From: JBCAWW01 sp039024315
GTDB taxonomy: Bacteria; Bacteroidota; Bacteroidia; J057
DNA length: 56,553 nt
Direction: 5' to 3'
NCBI GenBank assembly: GCA_039024315.1
Contig: JBCCQN010000024.1
Span: 1-56,553 of the forward strand
The translations under genes and the position numbers were made by a program. Each line of letters begins with the position of its first letter. Position 1 is the first letter of the stretch. The notes beneath the pieces are model-generated. The model worked only from the letters and a program-made list of their open reading frames with translations. It did not search any database and was not told the origin of the DNA. Below are positions 41,775-50,300 of this stretch, piece by piece.

Positions 41775-42617
41775 ATGGAAGCTCTCGTAAACTACTTTTC
41801 CAATATGCCTACGACCCACCGGACCGCCTTTTTGGTGGGGGGATTGGCGACTTTCTGGATGATAGAAAGCGCCGTTCCTCTCTTTCGATGGAAATACAAT
41901 AAATGGAAGCACGCCCTTCTAAACATGTTTTTTGTGGCCACTACTGCTATCATCAATTTAGGCTTGGCCTTTATTTTGGTCATGGCTGCTGATTGGGTGG
42001 TAGCCGAAAAGATTGGTCTTCTACAAATGATAGAAATGCCACTTTGGGTTCAGGTGGTAGCCGGTTTGTTGCTGATGGATTTGATCGGTGCATGGTTGGT
42101 CCACTGGGTGGAACACCAAGTCCCTTGGATGTGGCGCTTTCACATGGTACATCATTCTGACCACAATGTAGATACCACCACTGCCAATCGACACCATCCG
42201 GGCGAAAGTGTATTTCGCTTTCTCTTCACCACTTTAGCAGTCATCGTCATTGGTGCGCCCATGTGGCTGGTATTCCTCTACCAAACTATGTCTGTAGTGT
42301 TGACTCAGTTCAATCACGCTAACCTCAATATGCCTCAATGGCTTGACAATGCTTTGGTTTGGGTATTGGTTACGCCCAATATGCATCGGGTACATCACCA
42401 TTATCGTTTGCCTTATACCGATACCAACTATGGCAATATCTTTTCGGTTTGGGATCGTCTCTTTGGCACTTTTGCGGTGGCGGATAATTCAAAGCTCAAA
42501 TATGGCCTAGACACCTATATGGAAAAGGAAGCTTCCGATCATCTATGGACAATCTTGAAGCTTCCTTTTATGAAGTACCGTAAGACACCAAAATATGACG
42601 ACGAAGAGGTACTTTAG
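41775..42617 (+). CDS. Sterol desaturase / fatty acid hydroxylase family protein
   Basis: 280 residues with four or so membrane helices. The di-iron histidine boxes are clear: HWVEHQVPWMWRFHMVHHSD (HxxxH and HxxHH), NRHHPGE, and MHRVHHHYRLPYTDTNYGNI near the end, followed by FSVWDRLFGTF. This is the membrane hydroxylase/desaturase superfamily. In Bacteroidota such enzymes act on lipids, hopanoids or carotenoids; the substrate here is not known. It is convergent with an acyl desaturase, sharing a terminator region. Confidence 0.88.
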   Translation: MEALVNYFSNMPTTHRTAFLVGGLATFWMIESAVPLFRWKYNKWKHALLNMFFVATTAIINLGLAFILVMAADWVVAEKIGLLQMIEMPLWVQVVAGLLLMDLIGAWLVHWVEHQVPWMWRFHMVHHSDHNVDTTTANRHHPGESVFRFLFTTLAVIVIGAPMWLVFLYQTMSVVLTQFNHANLNMPQWLDNALVWVLVTPNMHRVHHHYRLPYTDTNYGNIFSVWDRLFGTFAVADNSKLKYGLDTYMEKEASDHLWTILKLPFMKYRKTPKYDDEEVL

Positions 42618-42637
42618 ATTCTCTGCTTGAACTTATA

Positions 42638-43402
42638 CTAAGCCGCCATTTTAACGGGCGGCTTTTCTTTTTTCTTTTGCTTGAGTTCGAGGATGCCGAC
42701 TTTGTCGAACAATTGGATAATGAGCCAGCTAAGGTCTAACTCATGCCAGCGAACGCCACCAAAGTTGGCGCGAGCCGCATGGGTATGATGATTATTGTGG
42801 TAAGCTTCTCCCATAGTGAGGAAATCAAATGGCAGAAAGTTGGTAGAGGTATCTTCTACTTCGAAGTTGCGGTACCCAAACTTGTGGGCAAACCAGTTGA
42901 TGATCACGCCATGCACAGGGCCCATCATGAAATGGATGGGGAGTAAAAAGTACATCCACCATTCTGTAGCAAAAGCAACGTAAAACCAGACATACAGCCC
43001 CATCCAAATGATACGGCTTATGGGATTATCAGCCAGCTTATCCATAAAGTTCCAAGTAGGAACGTTTTTGCTAAAGCGAGGCTCAACTTCCATTTTATTG
43101 CGTTTGATCGCCCCATAAACATGGCTGGTATCAAACATCATAGAAAACATATTGTCAGAATACTTAGGAGAGTGAGGATCCATTTCAGTATCCGCGTAGG
43201 CATGATGCAAGCGATGCAAAATGCCATAAACTCGAGGGCTCAAGTAACTACTACCTTGTGAGATATAGGTCAAAACCCAGAAAAAGCGTTCCCAGAATGG
43301 GGAAAGCTTGAACATACCGTGAGCCGCATAACGATGCAGATAAAAGGTCTGCATGAATATCGACAGGTACCAGTGGACGAGAAAGAATATTAAGATAGTC
43401 AT
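42638..43402 (-). CDS. Acyl-CoA/acyl-lipid desaturase
   Basis: 254 residues. The three histidine boxes of the membrane fatty acid desaturases are present: HRYAAH, HRLHH and HNNHH (EAYHNNHHTHAARANFGG). Four hydrophobic segments are in the usual places. It would introduce a cis double bond into an acyl chain, probably a delta-9-type enzyme by its boxes, with an unseen electron donor. The protein is short at the N-terminus compared with eukaryotic forms but normal for bacteria. Its last codons overlap the terminator hairpin. Confidence 0.92.
   Translation of the reverse strand: MTILIFFLVHWYLSIFMQTFYLHRYAAHGMFKLSPFWERFFWVLTYISQGSSYLSPRVYGILHRLHHAYADTEMDPHSPKYSDNMFSMMFDTSHVYGAIKRNKMEVEPRFSKNVPTWNFMDKLADNPISRIIWMGLYVWFYVAFATEWWMYFLLPIHFMMGPVHGVIINWFAHKFGYRNFEVEDTSTNFLPFDFLTMGEAYHNNHHTHAARANFGGVRWHELDLSWLIIQLFDKVGILELKQKKKEKPPVKMAA
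42640..42664 (+). terminator. Terminator for the sterol desaturase-like gene
   Basis: An 8-bp stem (AAGCCGCC / GGCGGCTT) followed by TTCTTTTTTCTTTT. It lies 22 bp after the plus-strand stop and inside the last codons of the convergent desaturase. Confidence 0.75.
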
Positions 43403-43621
43403 ATGAAAGGTTTGCGAGATGCTACGATTGTAGGGCTAAATTGGGGCATAAAAAACCGAAGTCACGGCTTTTGCAGGAATAGTCAAATCATTTTCACAAA
43501 TGGTCAAAAGCTAAGGGGCTGCCTCTGATGCCACTTACTTGATCATCCCGACCGTTTACTTAATCCTGCTTGCCTCCCTCCTCACCAATGCTAGCTTTGT
43601 AAGCGTACAACAAAATGAGAC

Positions 43622-44098
43622 ATGCGCAACCGAAAGTTAAATCGCGGATTGATACCGCTAGTAATATTGGTGTGGGCAATGCTGGCCTACCGATTTTGGT
43701 ATGAGGGTCATCCTGCGGAGAACGATTCCCTCCCTCAGCCGCTAGCCTGGCAAGTTAATAGCATTGAAACAGGGCGTGATAGCTTTAGCTTATCCTTACC
43801 TTTTCGAGATCCATTTTTGACAAGTCAAACTCCAGAGAATAAGCGTTCTGCGCAGCAGCAAAAAGCACCCCAAAAGGCCTCTAAATTACCGCGGCTACCT
43901 AAAATCACCTACAAAGGCAGCCTCAAGGCCTCAACTCATTTGGGCCTGATCGTTTGGGATGGAAAGAGCCACGCCGTATTGCCAGAGCAATCTATCCATA
44001 ATGCCCAAATCAAACATATCGCGCCTGAGTACATTGACATATTGATTGAGGGCAAGAATTATCGCATTGGCAAGGGCAAAAGCATCGGCGCAGGATGA
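43622..44098 (+). CDS. GspC/PilP-like single-span membrane protein
   Basis: 158 residues. One N-terminal membrane helix (LIPLVILVWAMLAYRFWY) is followed by a linker containing DPFL (in PFRDPFLTSQTPE). This is the short motif that precedes the beta domain in GspC/PilP-type proteins. A small beta domain follows (ITYKGSLKASTHLGLIVWDG, SHAVLPEQSI, YIDILIEGKNYRIGKGKSI). Two GCGTT-hairpins sit in the linker. It overlaps the next gene (GATGAA) and leads a four-gene operon with two prepilin-like proteins. The assignment rests on layout and context. Confidence 0.6.
   Translation: MRNRKLNRGLIPLVILVWAMLAYRFWYEGHPAENDSLPQPLAWQVNSIETGRDSFSLSLPFRDPFLTSQTPENKRSAQQQKAPQKASKLPRLPKITYKGSLKASTHLGLIVWDGKSHAVLPEQSIHNAQIKHIAPEYIDILIEGKNYRIGKGKSIGAG
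43711..43724 (-). repeat. GCGTT-hairpin copy 18 (degenerate)
   Basis: The minus strand reads TCGTT then CTCC-GCA-GGA, with the last pair lost. It is inside the GspC-like gene. Confidence 0.5.
43841..43858 (+). repeat. GCGTT-hairpin copy 19
   Basis: AAGCGTT then CTGC-GCA-GCAG, inside the GspC-like gene (reads KRSAQQ). Confidence 0.75.
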
Positions 44099-45390
44099 AA
44101 AAGTTAATTCTCAATGGGAAGCTCAAAGGCAGTAGCCTAATCTACAGTCTCATGATCAGTTTGTTGGTGAGTGCCCTATTAAGCGCTTATCTCATGGCGG
44201 ACTTTAGCTATCGCGGGTTAGTAAGGAAGACTTATGCAGAGTTGAATGTGCAGGAGCTACTAAGGTCAGGCCTTAGTTTAGCCCTAGCAAAGGAGGGTCT
44301 AAACAAAGTCGATGCCTTGGCTTGGCAGCATAAGGCAGATAGTATCTGGATTACATATGAAGATTGGGGAGGCTTTAAGTTGGTGCAGGCACGGGCTTCG
44401 CACTTTCAAGAGCAAGGCAAGCTTACTGCCCTGATCGGTCAGAAGCTCCCTAGCGATAAGCAGGGATTGATCCTTTCTGATGAAGGTTTTCCGCTGGTAT
44501 TGCAAGCTGATACTAAGGTACAGGGCAATATGCTAGTTCCAGGTGGAGAAATTCTCAGCGAACGATATGAAGGGAAGGCCTTTACTGGAGACAAGCCCTC
44601 ACCAAAGCAAATCCATCGAAGTAAGAAATTATATCAGACGGATTTTCCCGACATCCCTTGGCCGGTAAAAACAATATTGGACTCTCTGCAAAATCAGATT
44701 AGCTCAGCTCAACACTTGGTTTTGAGAGATTCAATCACTCAAAACTGGGATGCAGATCTAAGAATGATCAAGGTTCGTGGTAATCTCCATTTAGCAGAAG
44801 GGAGCTACCAGAAAAAAATAATGTTTATGGCAACAGAGTCTATCGAGATCGAGGTAGGAGCCTCTTTGGAAGATGTGATTTTGATTGCTCCGAGCATCAA
44901 GATGCAAAGTGGTGTGCGGGGTCGATTTCAGGCTTTTGCTAGCGATTCGCTGCTTTTGAGCGACGATGTCCAGCTCCAATTTCCAAGTTTGTTGGCCTTG
45001 TCAGCAAAGCCTGATCGCCCCGCCATCTTAGAGATTAAAACCGGATGCCGGATCGAAGGGGCCGTTCTTTTCTATCAACCTATCGACTTTACTCCCCCTT
45101 CGACGCTCCGGCCTCAGGTCAGAATTGGTACGAGAAGTACAGTTTATGGTACGGTGCATGTTGCAGGCAATCTCGAATTACACGGTGTAGTTGGCGGAAT
45201 GGTGATCGCCAAAGGATTTGTGCTTCGTACTGCGGTTGGTACCGTTCGGAATCACTTACTGAACGCCCAACTTTGGGAGGATCGGCTGGCGCCTGCCTAT
45301 GCCGGTCCTTTTCTTTTTGCAAACACCCAGCATAAGCTTTTAAAGATCTATCATCATGAGAGAAAAAAATTGGCGACTACTTGGAAGTAG
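44095..45390 (+). CDS. PilX-like membrane protein with bactofilin-like beta region
   Basis: 431 residues. The N-terminal helix (SLIYSLMISLLVSALLSAYL) follows a short basic leader, as in PilX/GspK-type pilus proteins but without a clear prepilin cleavage motif. The rest contains a long stretch of regular beta turns (VQGNMLVPGGEI, IKVRGNLHLAEGS, TESIEIEVGASLEDVILIAP, YGTVHVAGNLELHGVVGGMV), resembling polymer-forming bactofilin-like or right-handed helix folds. It overlaps its neighbours on both sides, so it belongs to the pseudopilin operon. The role is inferred. Confidence 0.6.
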   Translation: MKKLILNGKLKGSSLIYSLMISLLVSALLSAYLMADFSYRGLVRKTYAELNVQELLRSGLSLALAKEGLNKVDALAWQHKADSIWITYEDWGGFKLVQARASHFQEQGKLTALIGQKLPSDKQGLILSDEGFPLVLQADTKVQGNMLVPGGEILSERYEGKAFTGDKPSPKQIHRSKKLYQTDFPDIPWPVKTILDSLQNQISSAQHLVLRDSITQNWDADLRMIKVRGNLHLAEGSYQKKIMFMATESIEIEVGASLEDVILIAPSIKMQSGVRGRFQAFASDSLLLSDDVQLQFPSLLALSAKPDRPAILEIKTGCRIEGAVLFYQPIDFTPPSTLRPQVRIGTRSTVYGTVHVAGNLELHGVVGGMVIAKGFVLRTAVGTVRNHLLNAQLWEDRLAPAYAGPFLFANTQHKLLKIYHHERKKLATTWK

Positions 45391-45718
45391 TTTGATTGAA
45401 GTGTTGAGCGGGCTTTCCCTATTGTCCTTGGTCTTGGGTTTGGGATTGGGCTTATTTCAACAGTTAAGCGGCCCCTTATCGGCTCGTGAATGGGCGAGGG
45501 CGCAAGCAATTTGTAGTAATATATCTCAACAAAGCCCTCGGCTTGAAGAACTGTATCAAGGTATCCAGCACATAGAAATCCATCATTTTGAAGTCTCTAG
45601 GCAGGTCTTATGGCATGATGAGGCCAAAAACCTCTGTGCAATCAAGGTAAGCTGTAGTTGGCAGGAGCACCTAATGGCGGAAAACGTTCGGCTGAGCCGT
45701 ATAAAACAAAAAAAATGA
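45356..45718 (+). CDS. Prepilin-like protein (PilV/PulI type)
   Basis: 120 residues. A short basic leader ends at GSSLIEVLSGLSLLSLVLGL, the type IV prepilin pattern with Glu at position 5 after the cleavage Gly. A hydrophobic helix follows, then a small soluble domain with two Cys (AICSNI, CAIKVSC). It overlaps the previous gene by 35 bp and the next by 4 bp. It is predicted to be a minor pseudopilin. A GCGTT-hairpin lies near its 3' end. Confidence 0.75.
   Translation: MREKNWRLLGSSLIEVLSGLSLLSLVLGLGLGLFQQLSGPLSAREWARAQAICSNISQQSPRLEELYQGIQHIEIHHFEVSRQVLWHDEAKNLCAIKVSCSWQEHLMAENVRLSRIKQKK
45683..45699 (+). repeat. GCGTT-hairpin copy 20
   Basis: AACGTT then CGGC-TGA-GCCG, in the last codons of the prepilin-like gene. 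Confidence 0.6.
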
Positions 45719-46146
45719 AATACAGGGGATTTACCCTCATTGAGATGAGTTTGGCGCTCGCCCTGATGGGGATTTTGATGCTAGTAGGGACAGAAGTCTG
45801 GAGTATCATGGGCAAAATACACGCTTTGTATAGTGAGCAACAAAGCAAAGGGTATGAATCGCTGATCTTGAGGCAAACTTTGGCAAGAGACCTATACACT
45901 TATCCAAATTGGCAACTTTCAAGGCAGGAGGTTTATCATATAGTAGCAGAAAATGATACCTTAATCAAGTATAGTTTTCGACCTACTCAAGTGCTCAGAA
46001 GATACGGTCATTTTACGGACACATTCAGATTTTCCTTATATGTCCAACCTTTTGGCCAAGACGCTGTTTTGACTCTAGTTGATAGCAATGCAGCCGTTTG
46101 GTTTAGGCGAGAAATGTGGTCGCTTGCGCATGCTATACCGAATTAA
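45715..46146 (+). CDS. Prepilin-like protein (PulJ/GspJ type)
   Basis: 143 residues from the ATG at 45715, which overlaps the previous stop (ATGA). The leader MKYRG is followed by FTLIEMSLALALMGILMLVG, a textbook type IV prepilin/pseudopilin N-terminus (cleavage after Gly5, Glu at +5). The small C-terminal domain (LRQTLARDLYTYPNWQLSRQ, IKYSFRPTQVLRRYGHFTDT) resembles minor pseudopilins. It is last in the operon. The major pseudopilin, ATPase, secretin and peptidase are not in this window. Confidence 0.82.
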   Translation: MKYRGFTLIEMSLALALMGILMLVGTEVWSIMGKIHALYSEQQSKGYESLILRQTLARDLYTYPNWQLSRQEVYHIVAENDTLIKYSFRPTQVLRRYGHFTDTFRFSLYVQPFGQDAVLTLVDSNAAVWFRREMWSLAHAIPN

Positions 46147-46170
46147 AGCCCATATAAAATTGACAGCAAT

Positions 46171-47376
46171 ATGACTTTTGAATTCAACATACATAGCTCT
46201 TTGCTCTTAATTGGGTTTACCCAAGGGATCATTTTTGGTGTATTGTTGCTTCTCAGATATGCACGGGAAAGAAAGTTATCAGACCTCTTGCTGGGGGCGT
46301 TGATCCTGCTCTGCAGTTTTAGGATCAGCCAGTACATGCTAGGCTTTGCGGGCTGGTATGATACTAGGGATGCGCTCACGAGTTTCATGTTTTACTTCCC
46401 TTTCCACAATTTATTTTTACTAGGGCCGATCGTTTACTTTTACTTTTTGAGCGTTACCAATCAGCAATTTCGTTTTCAACGCAAGCATCTCTGGCATTTT
46501 ATACCGGGTGCCGCATATTTAATCGTATTTGCCGGCATTTTTTTGTGGGATGTGGTTATTCAGCATTGGCTAATCGGAAACGAATTTGCGTATTTCAATA
46601 ATACGAAAGGATTTGCCAGAGAAGGTTGGGAGATGTATTTCTCCAGTGCTTACAGCACGATCAGTATTTTGCACATCATTCCTTATTTAGTGCTAACGCT
46701 GAGGACTTATCGCAAATACAAAGCCTATCTAGTGAGTAATTTTGCCAATACAGAAGGCATCTCATTTGGCTGGTTGGCCAATATGTTGTACGCAATCCTG
46801 ATCAGCTTAGGCCTTATTCTCGCCATTAGCCTATATTCGGATTTGGTCCAAAATCTCAGTTATACCCAGTATTGGACTACTCATGTATTGCTGGCAGTAA
46901 TGGTCTATATTGTTAGCATCGTGGGATATCGCCAAAGCGAGCATCTACCAAGGCAGCTAGCTTTTGAACCAGAACAGTTTGAAGAGCTGGTCCCCGAGGT
47001 AAAGGAAGAAAAAGAAGTCATGCCAGACCTTATGCTCTGGAAGCAGAAAATTCAGCGACTTTTGGGCGATGAACAAATTTATCTACAGCCGCAGCTGACC
47101 TTATCTGATGTTGCCAAACAGTTGGAAACGAATACCTCAGTATTATCTAAGGTGATAAATCTGGGCTTTGAAATGAATTTCAATGATTTGATCAATTATT
47201 GGCGGGTCGAGGCGGTAAAGCGTAAGATGGAGGATCCTCAATTCAGCCACCTCACGCTGGTGGGTATAGCGCTAGAATGCGGCTTTAATTCTAAGGCAAC
47301 TTTTAATCGAGCCTTCCGCAAGTTTACGGACTTTAGCCCGCGCGAATACATGCAGCAGCTCGTTCCTGCGGCCTAA
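46171..47376 (+). CDS. Membrane-anchored AraC-family transcriptional regulator
   Basis: 401 residues. Seven membrane helices (about 8-260) precede a cytoplasmic AraC DNA-binding domain (about 290-398): LSDVAKQLETNTSVLSKVIN is the first helix-turn-helix, and LVGIALECGFNSKATFNRAF RKFTDFSPREYMQ gives the second with the family signature. Regulators of this build are frequent in Bacteroidota. The signal is unknown. It converges with the CHAT-symporter fusion, the two stops overlapping by 4 bp. Confidence 0.92.
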   Translation: MTFEFNIHSSLLLIGFTQGIIFGVLLLLRYARERKLSDLLLGALILLCSFRISQYMLGFAGWYDTRDALTSFMFYFPFHNLFLLGPIVYFYFLSVTNQQFRFQRKHLWHFIPGAAYLIVFAGIFLWDVVIQHWLIGNEFAYFNNTKGFAREGWEMYFSSAYSTISILHIIPYLVLTLRTYRKYKAYLVSNFANTEGISFGWLANMLYAILISLGLILAISLYSDLVQNLSYTQYWTTHVLLAVMVYIVSIVGYRQSEHLPRQLAFEPEQFEELVPEVKEEKEVMPDLMLWKQKIQRLLGDEQIYLQPQLTLSDVAKQLETNTSVLSKVINLGFEMNFNDLINYWRVEAVKRKMEDPQFSHLTLVGIALECGFNSKATFNRAFRKFTDFSPREYMQQLVPAA

Positions 47377-50300
47377 GTATTCATATTGGCAAAATAGGTC
47401 TTAGCGGCTTTGTATACTCTGGGGGAAAGATAAACCGCGGATAGTACAGTTGGGATCGTCATTAGGGCGTACATACCATCGATCAAGGCCAAGGCAGCGT
47501 CAAGCGTTGCTACGGCACCAAAGACAATAGAAATCACATAGAAGTACTGATAATATTTCTGGTATTTGGCACCAGCCAAGAAGTTGAGGCATTTGGTACC
47601 ATAATAAGAATAGGTAAACAAAGTCGTCAGGGAAAAGACCAGCACGCAAAGCGTTAAGACCCAAGATCCCAAACCGGGCATGGCGCTTTCAAAGGCTTGT
47701 AAAGTCACCGTGATACCTTCGGTTTCTCCGTTTTTCCAAACACCTGAGATAATAATAGCCAAGGCCGTAAGGGTACAGACCAAAACCGTATCAATGATAG
47801 GACCAAGCATGGCAATCAAGCCTTCGCGAACAGGTTCCTTAGTTTTGGCAGCGCCATGAGCCATGGGAGCGGTGCCGATGCCTGCTTCATTAGAAAAAGC
47901 GGCTCGCCGAACGCCTGTCAAGATAAGGCTGCCCAAGGCTCCTCCCATAACAGCAGAACCTGTAAAAGCATCCTTAAAAATCAATTGGAAAGAAGGAATT
48001 ATTTGGTCTACATTGACAATGAGGATATAGGCTACGGCCAATAAATACAAAACCACCATAAAGGGTACCATGCGACCAGCCACAGCCCCAATCCGCTTGA
48101 TCCCTCCAAACATGACAGCAGCCACTAATAAGCTGATGATGAGGCCAATAATCGCATTGCTTTGCCAAGTATTTGCAATACCAGCCGGACTCAATAATAC
48201 GTCTTGAATCGTGGCGGTTAACTGATTGGCTTGAAAGAGAGGCAAACAACCAATTAGGCCAGCCAAAGAGAAAAAGGTGGCCATGGGTTTCCATTGAGTT
48301 CCCATCCCCTCGGTAATAACATACATCGGCCCACCCTGCAAATTCCCGTCGGTATCACGCCCCCGATACATAATGGCAAGGGTACACGTAAAAAACTTTG
48401 TTGCCACTCCTACCAACGCACTCAACCACATCCAAAATATCGCCCCAGGTCCCCCAGTAACAATGGCTACTGCTACCCCTGAGATATTGCCCATCCCAAC
48501 CGTAGCGGCCAAAGCGGTGGACAATGCTTGGTAATGATTGATATCACCGGGATCATCAGGACTGTCGTATTTGCCACGTAAAATTTGAATCGCATGTCCC
48601 AAGTATCGATAGGGAAGCAAACGAGAAAAGACCAAAAAGAATAATCCACCTCCAAGCAAAATGATTAACAAAGGATAACCCCAAGCATAATCGCCAAAGG
48701 CGATCAGCGCACTTTCAATTTTATCTCCAATACTCCTTTTTTGTATGGGTAAAGGGTTACCCATTTGGACAAAGCCCGCCCAATAAAAGGGATGGGCCAA
48801 ACTAGTAGATTTGACCTCAGCAAGATATTTCAGCTTGGCCTCGCGCAAGGCTTCTGCTTTACTTTTTCCGGCTGCTAAGGACTGATAAAAACCAAACATG
48901 AGTTCACTAGTCGCCTGATCAGGCACCCTCCAAAGGCTCATCAAAGTACTCGGACAGCCAGCATAGGCAAAGGCACGCGAAAGGCTCATCACTCCCTCCC
49001 CAGCCAAAATCTTACCGTACCCAGTGTTACAAGCGCTGAGGACAGCCAATTGGGCGGGTATGTTTAGATTGTAAAGTTCAGCTGCAGTCAACAAACCATC
49101 GGAGGCACTATCTGCTCCTGGGCTAAAAATCAGCTTAGAATACATTGGATTTTGATCATCCAATAAGGCGTGCATCGCCAAGTGCAAGATGGCGTAATCC
49201 TCGGTTTTTGCGGTAAAGTTAGATTCAGTGGCTAAGGCATCAAGAAAAGCATCTCCTTTTAATAAGGAAGCAATATACTCCACCTCTTTACGGGCGGCAG
49301 GCAGAGGTAACTCTCCATCTCGAACTAATGCGCCTAACATAGCCGAATCTGAAATATCCCCCCAGCTCCCTTCTGTATAATTCGCGGCAAAACCGCCAAA
49401 TAGTTTATCTTGGCTTGGGGCTGACTGGGCCTCTAGCTGCTCCAGAAAAACAGAGGCAGAATAGGCATAACTAATGGCGTAGTCTTCAAATAAATATTCA
49501 ATATCTTGAAATGAACTAGGCGTTCCCCGCAAGGATAATAACTCAAAAGGCAGTACACTTAAGGCACCATCAGGAACAATAATCAGGGATTTAACTTCCT
49601 CCCCCAGATATGCCAAAGGCTCGGCCATCAGGGCTTGAAATAAATTTTTAGACAGGGCCAAAAATTGAGCGTAGGGAACATCAGGGTTTTCCGCCGCGTC
49701 CCGAAAACGTTTGACATCTGCAATCAAACTATCAGGACGAACCAGCTTAAGCATACGGGTTTCTTCCGCCTCTATTTGCCAAATAATGATGCTTGTTTCG
49801 GTAAGGCTATATACCAGCATAGCACTCCCACTTGGCAACTCTGCTTGGATTTCTTGGGGTCCTGCAATATAGTTGCCATGCTGAATTTGGTAATATCGGG
49901 GATATAGCTCCTCCAATTTATTGAGGAGAGAATCATACTTCAGTTCGTAGCGATCTATTTCATTGCGCAGCTCAAGGATTGCTTCACTTCCAAGCTCGTT
50001 TTGTTCATAATATAGATCCTCTCGCAAGAGCGTGATTTTGGCCTTTAATTGCCGCTCTTGGGTTTTGAACGATTCAGGTACATCAGAAAATTCGAGGGCC
50101 TCGACAAAGCGTAATTGATCATAGAGGGCAGCGGCTTTTTTATTTTCCGCGTAGCGGAACGCTTTAGCTATTAATTCCGCATTGGGTTCTACCGCATTGA
50201 GCTCATAAGTAGTTTCTAGCGCGAGGGCCAATAAATCCTTACCATTTTTGCTCATTGCCTCTCTACTGGCTGCTGCAATATCACTCAGCCTAGCCCCATA

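Noticed and set aside
47900..47915. GCGTT-hairpin copy within the AGCS domain as a true element.
   Set aside because: The encoded GVRRAAF fits conserved AGCS residues and the loop is only two bases, so it may be a chance match; kept at low confidence.
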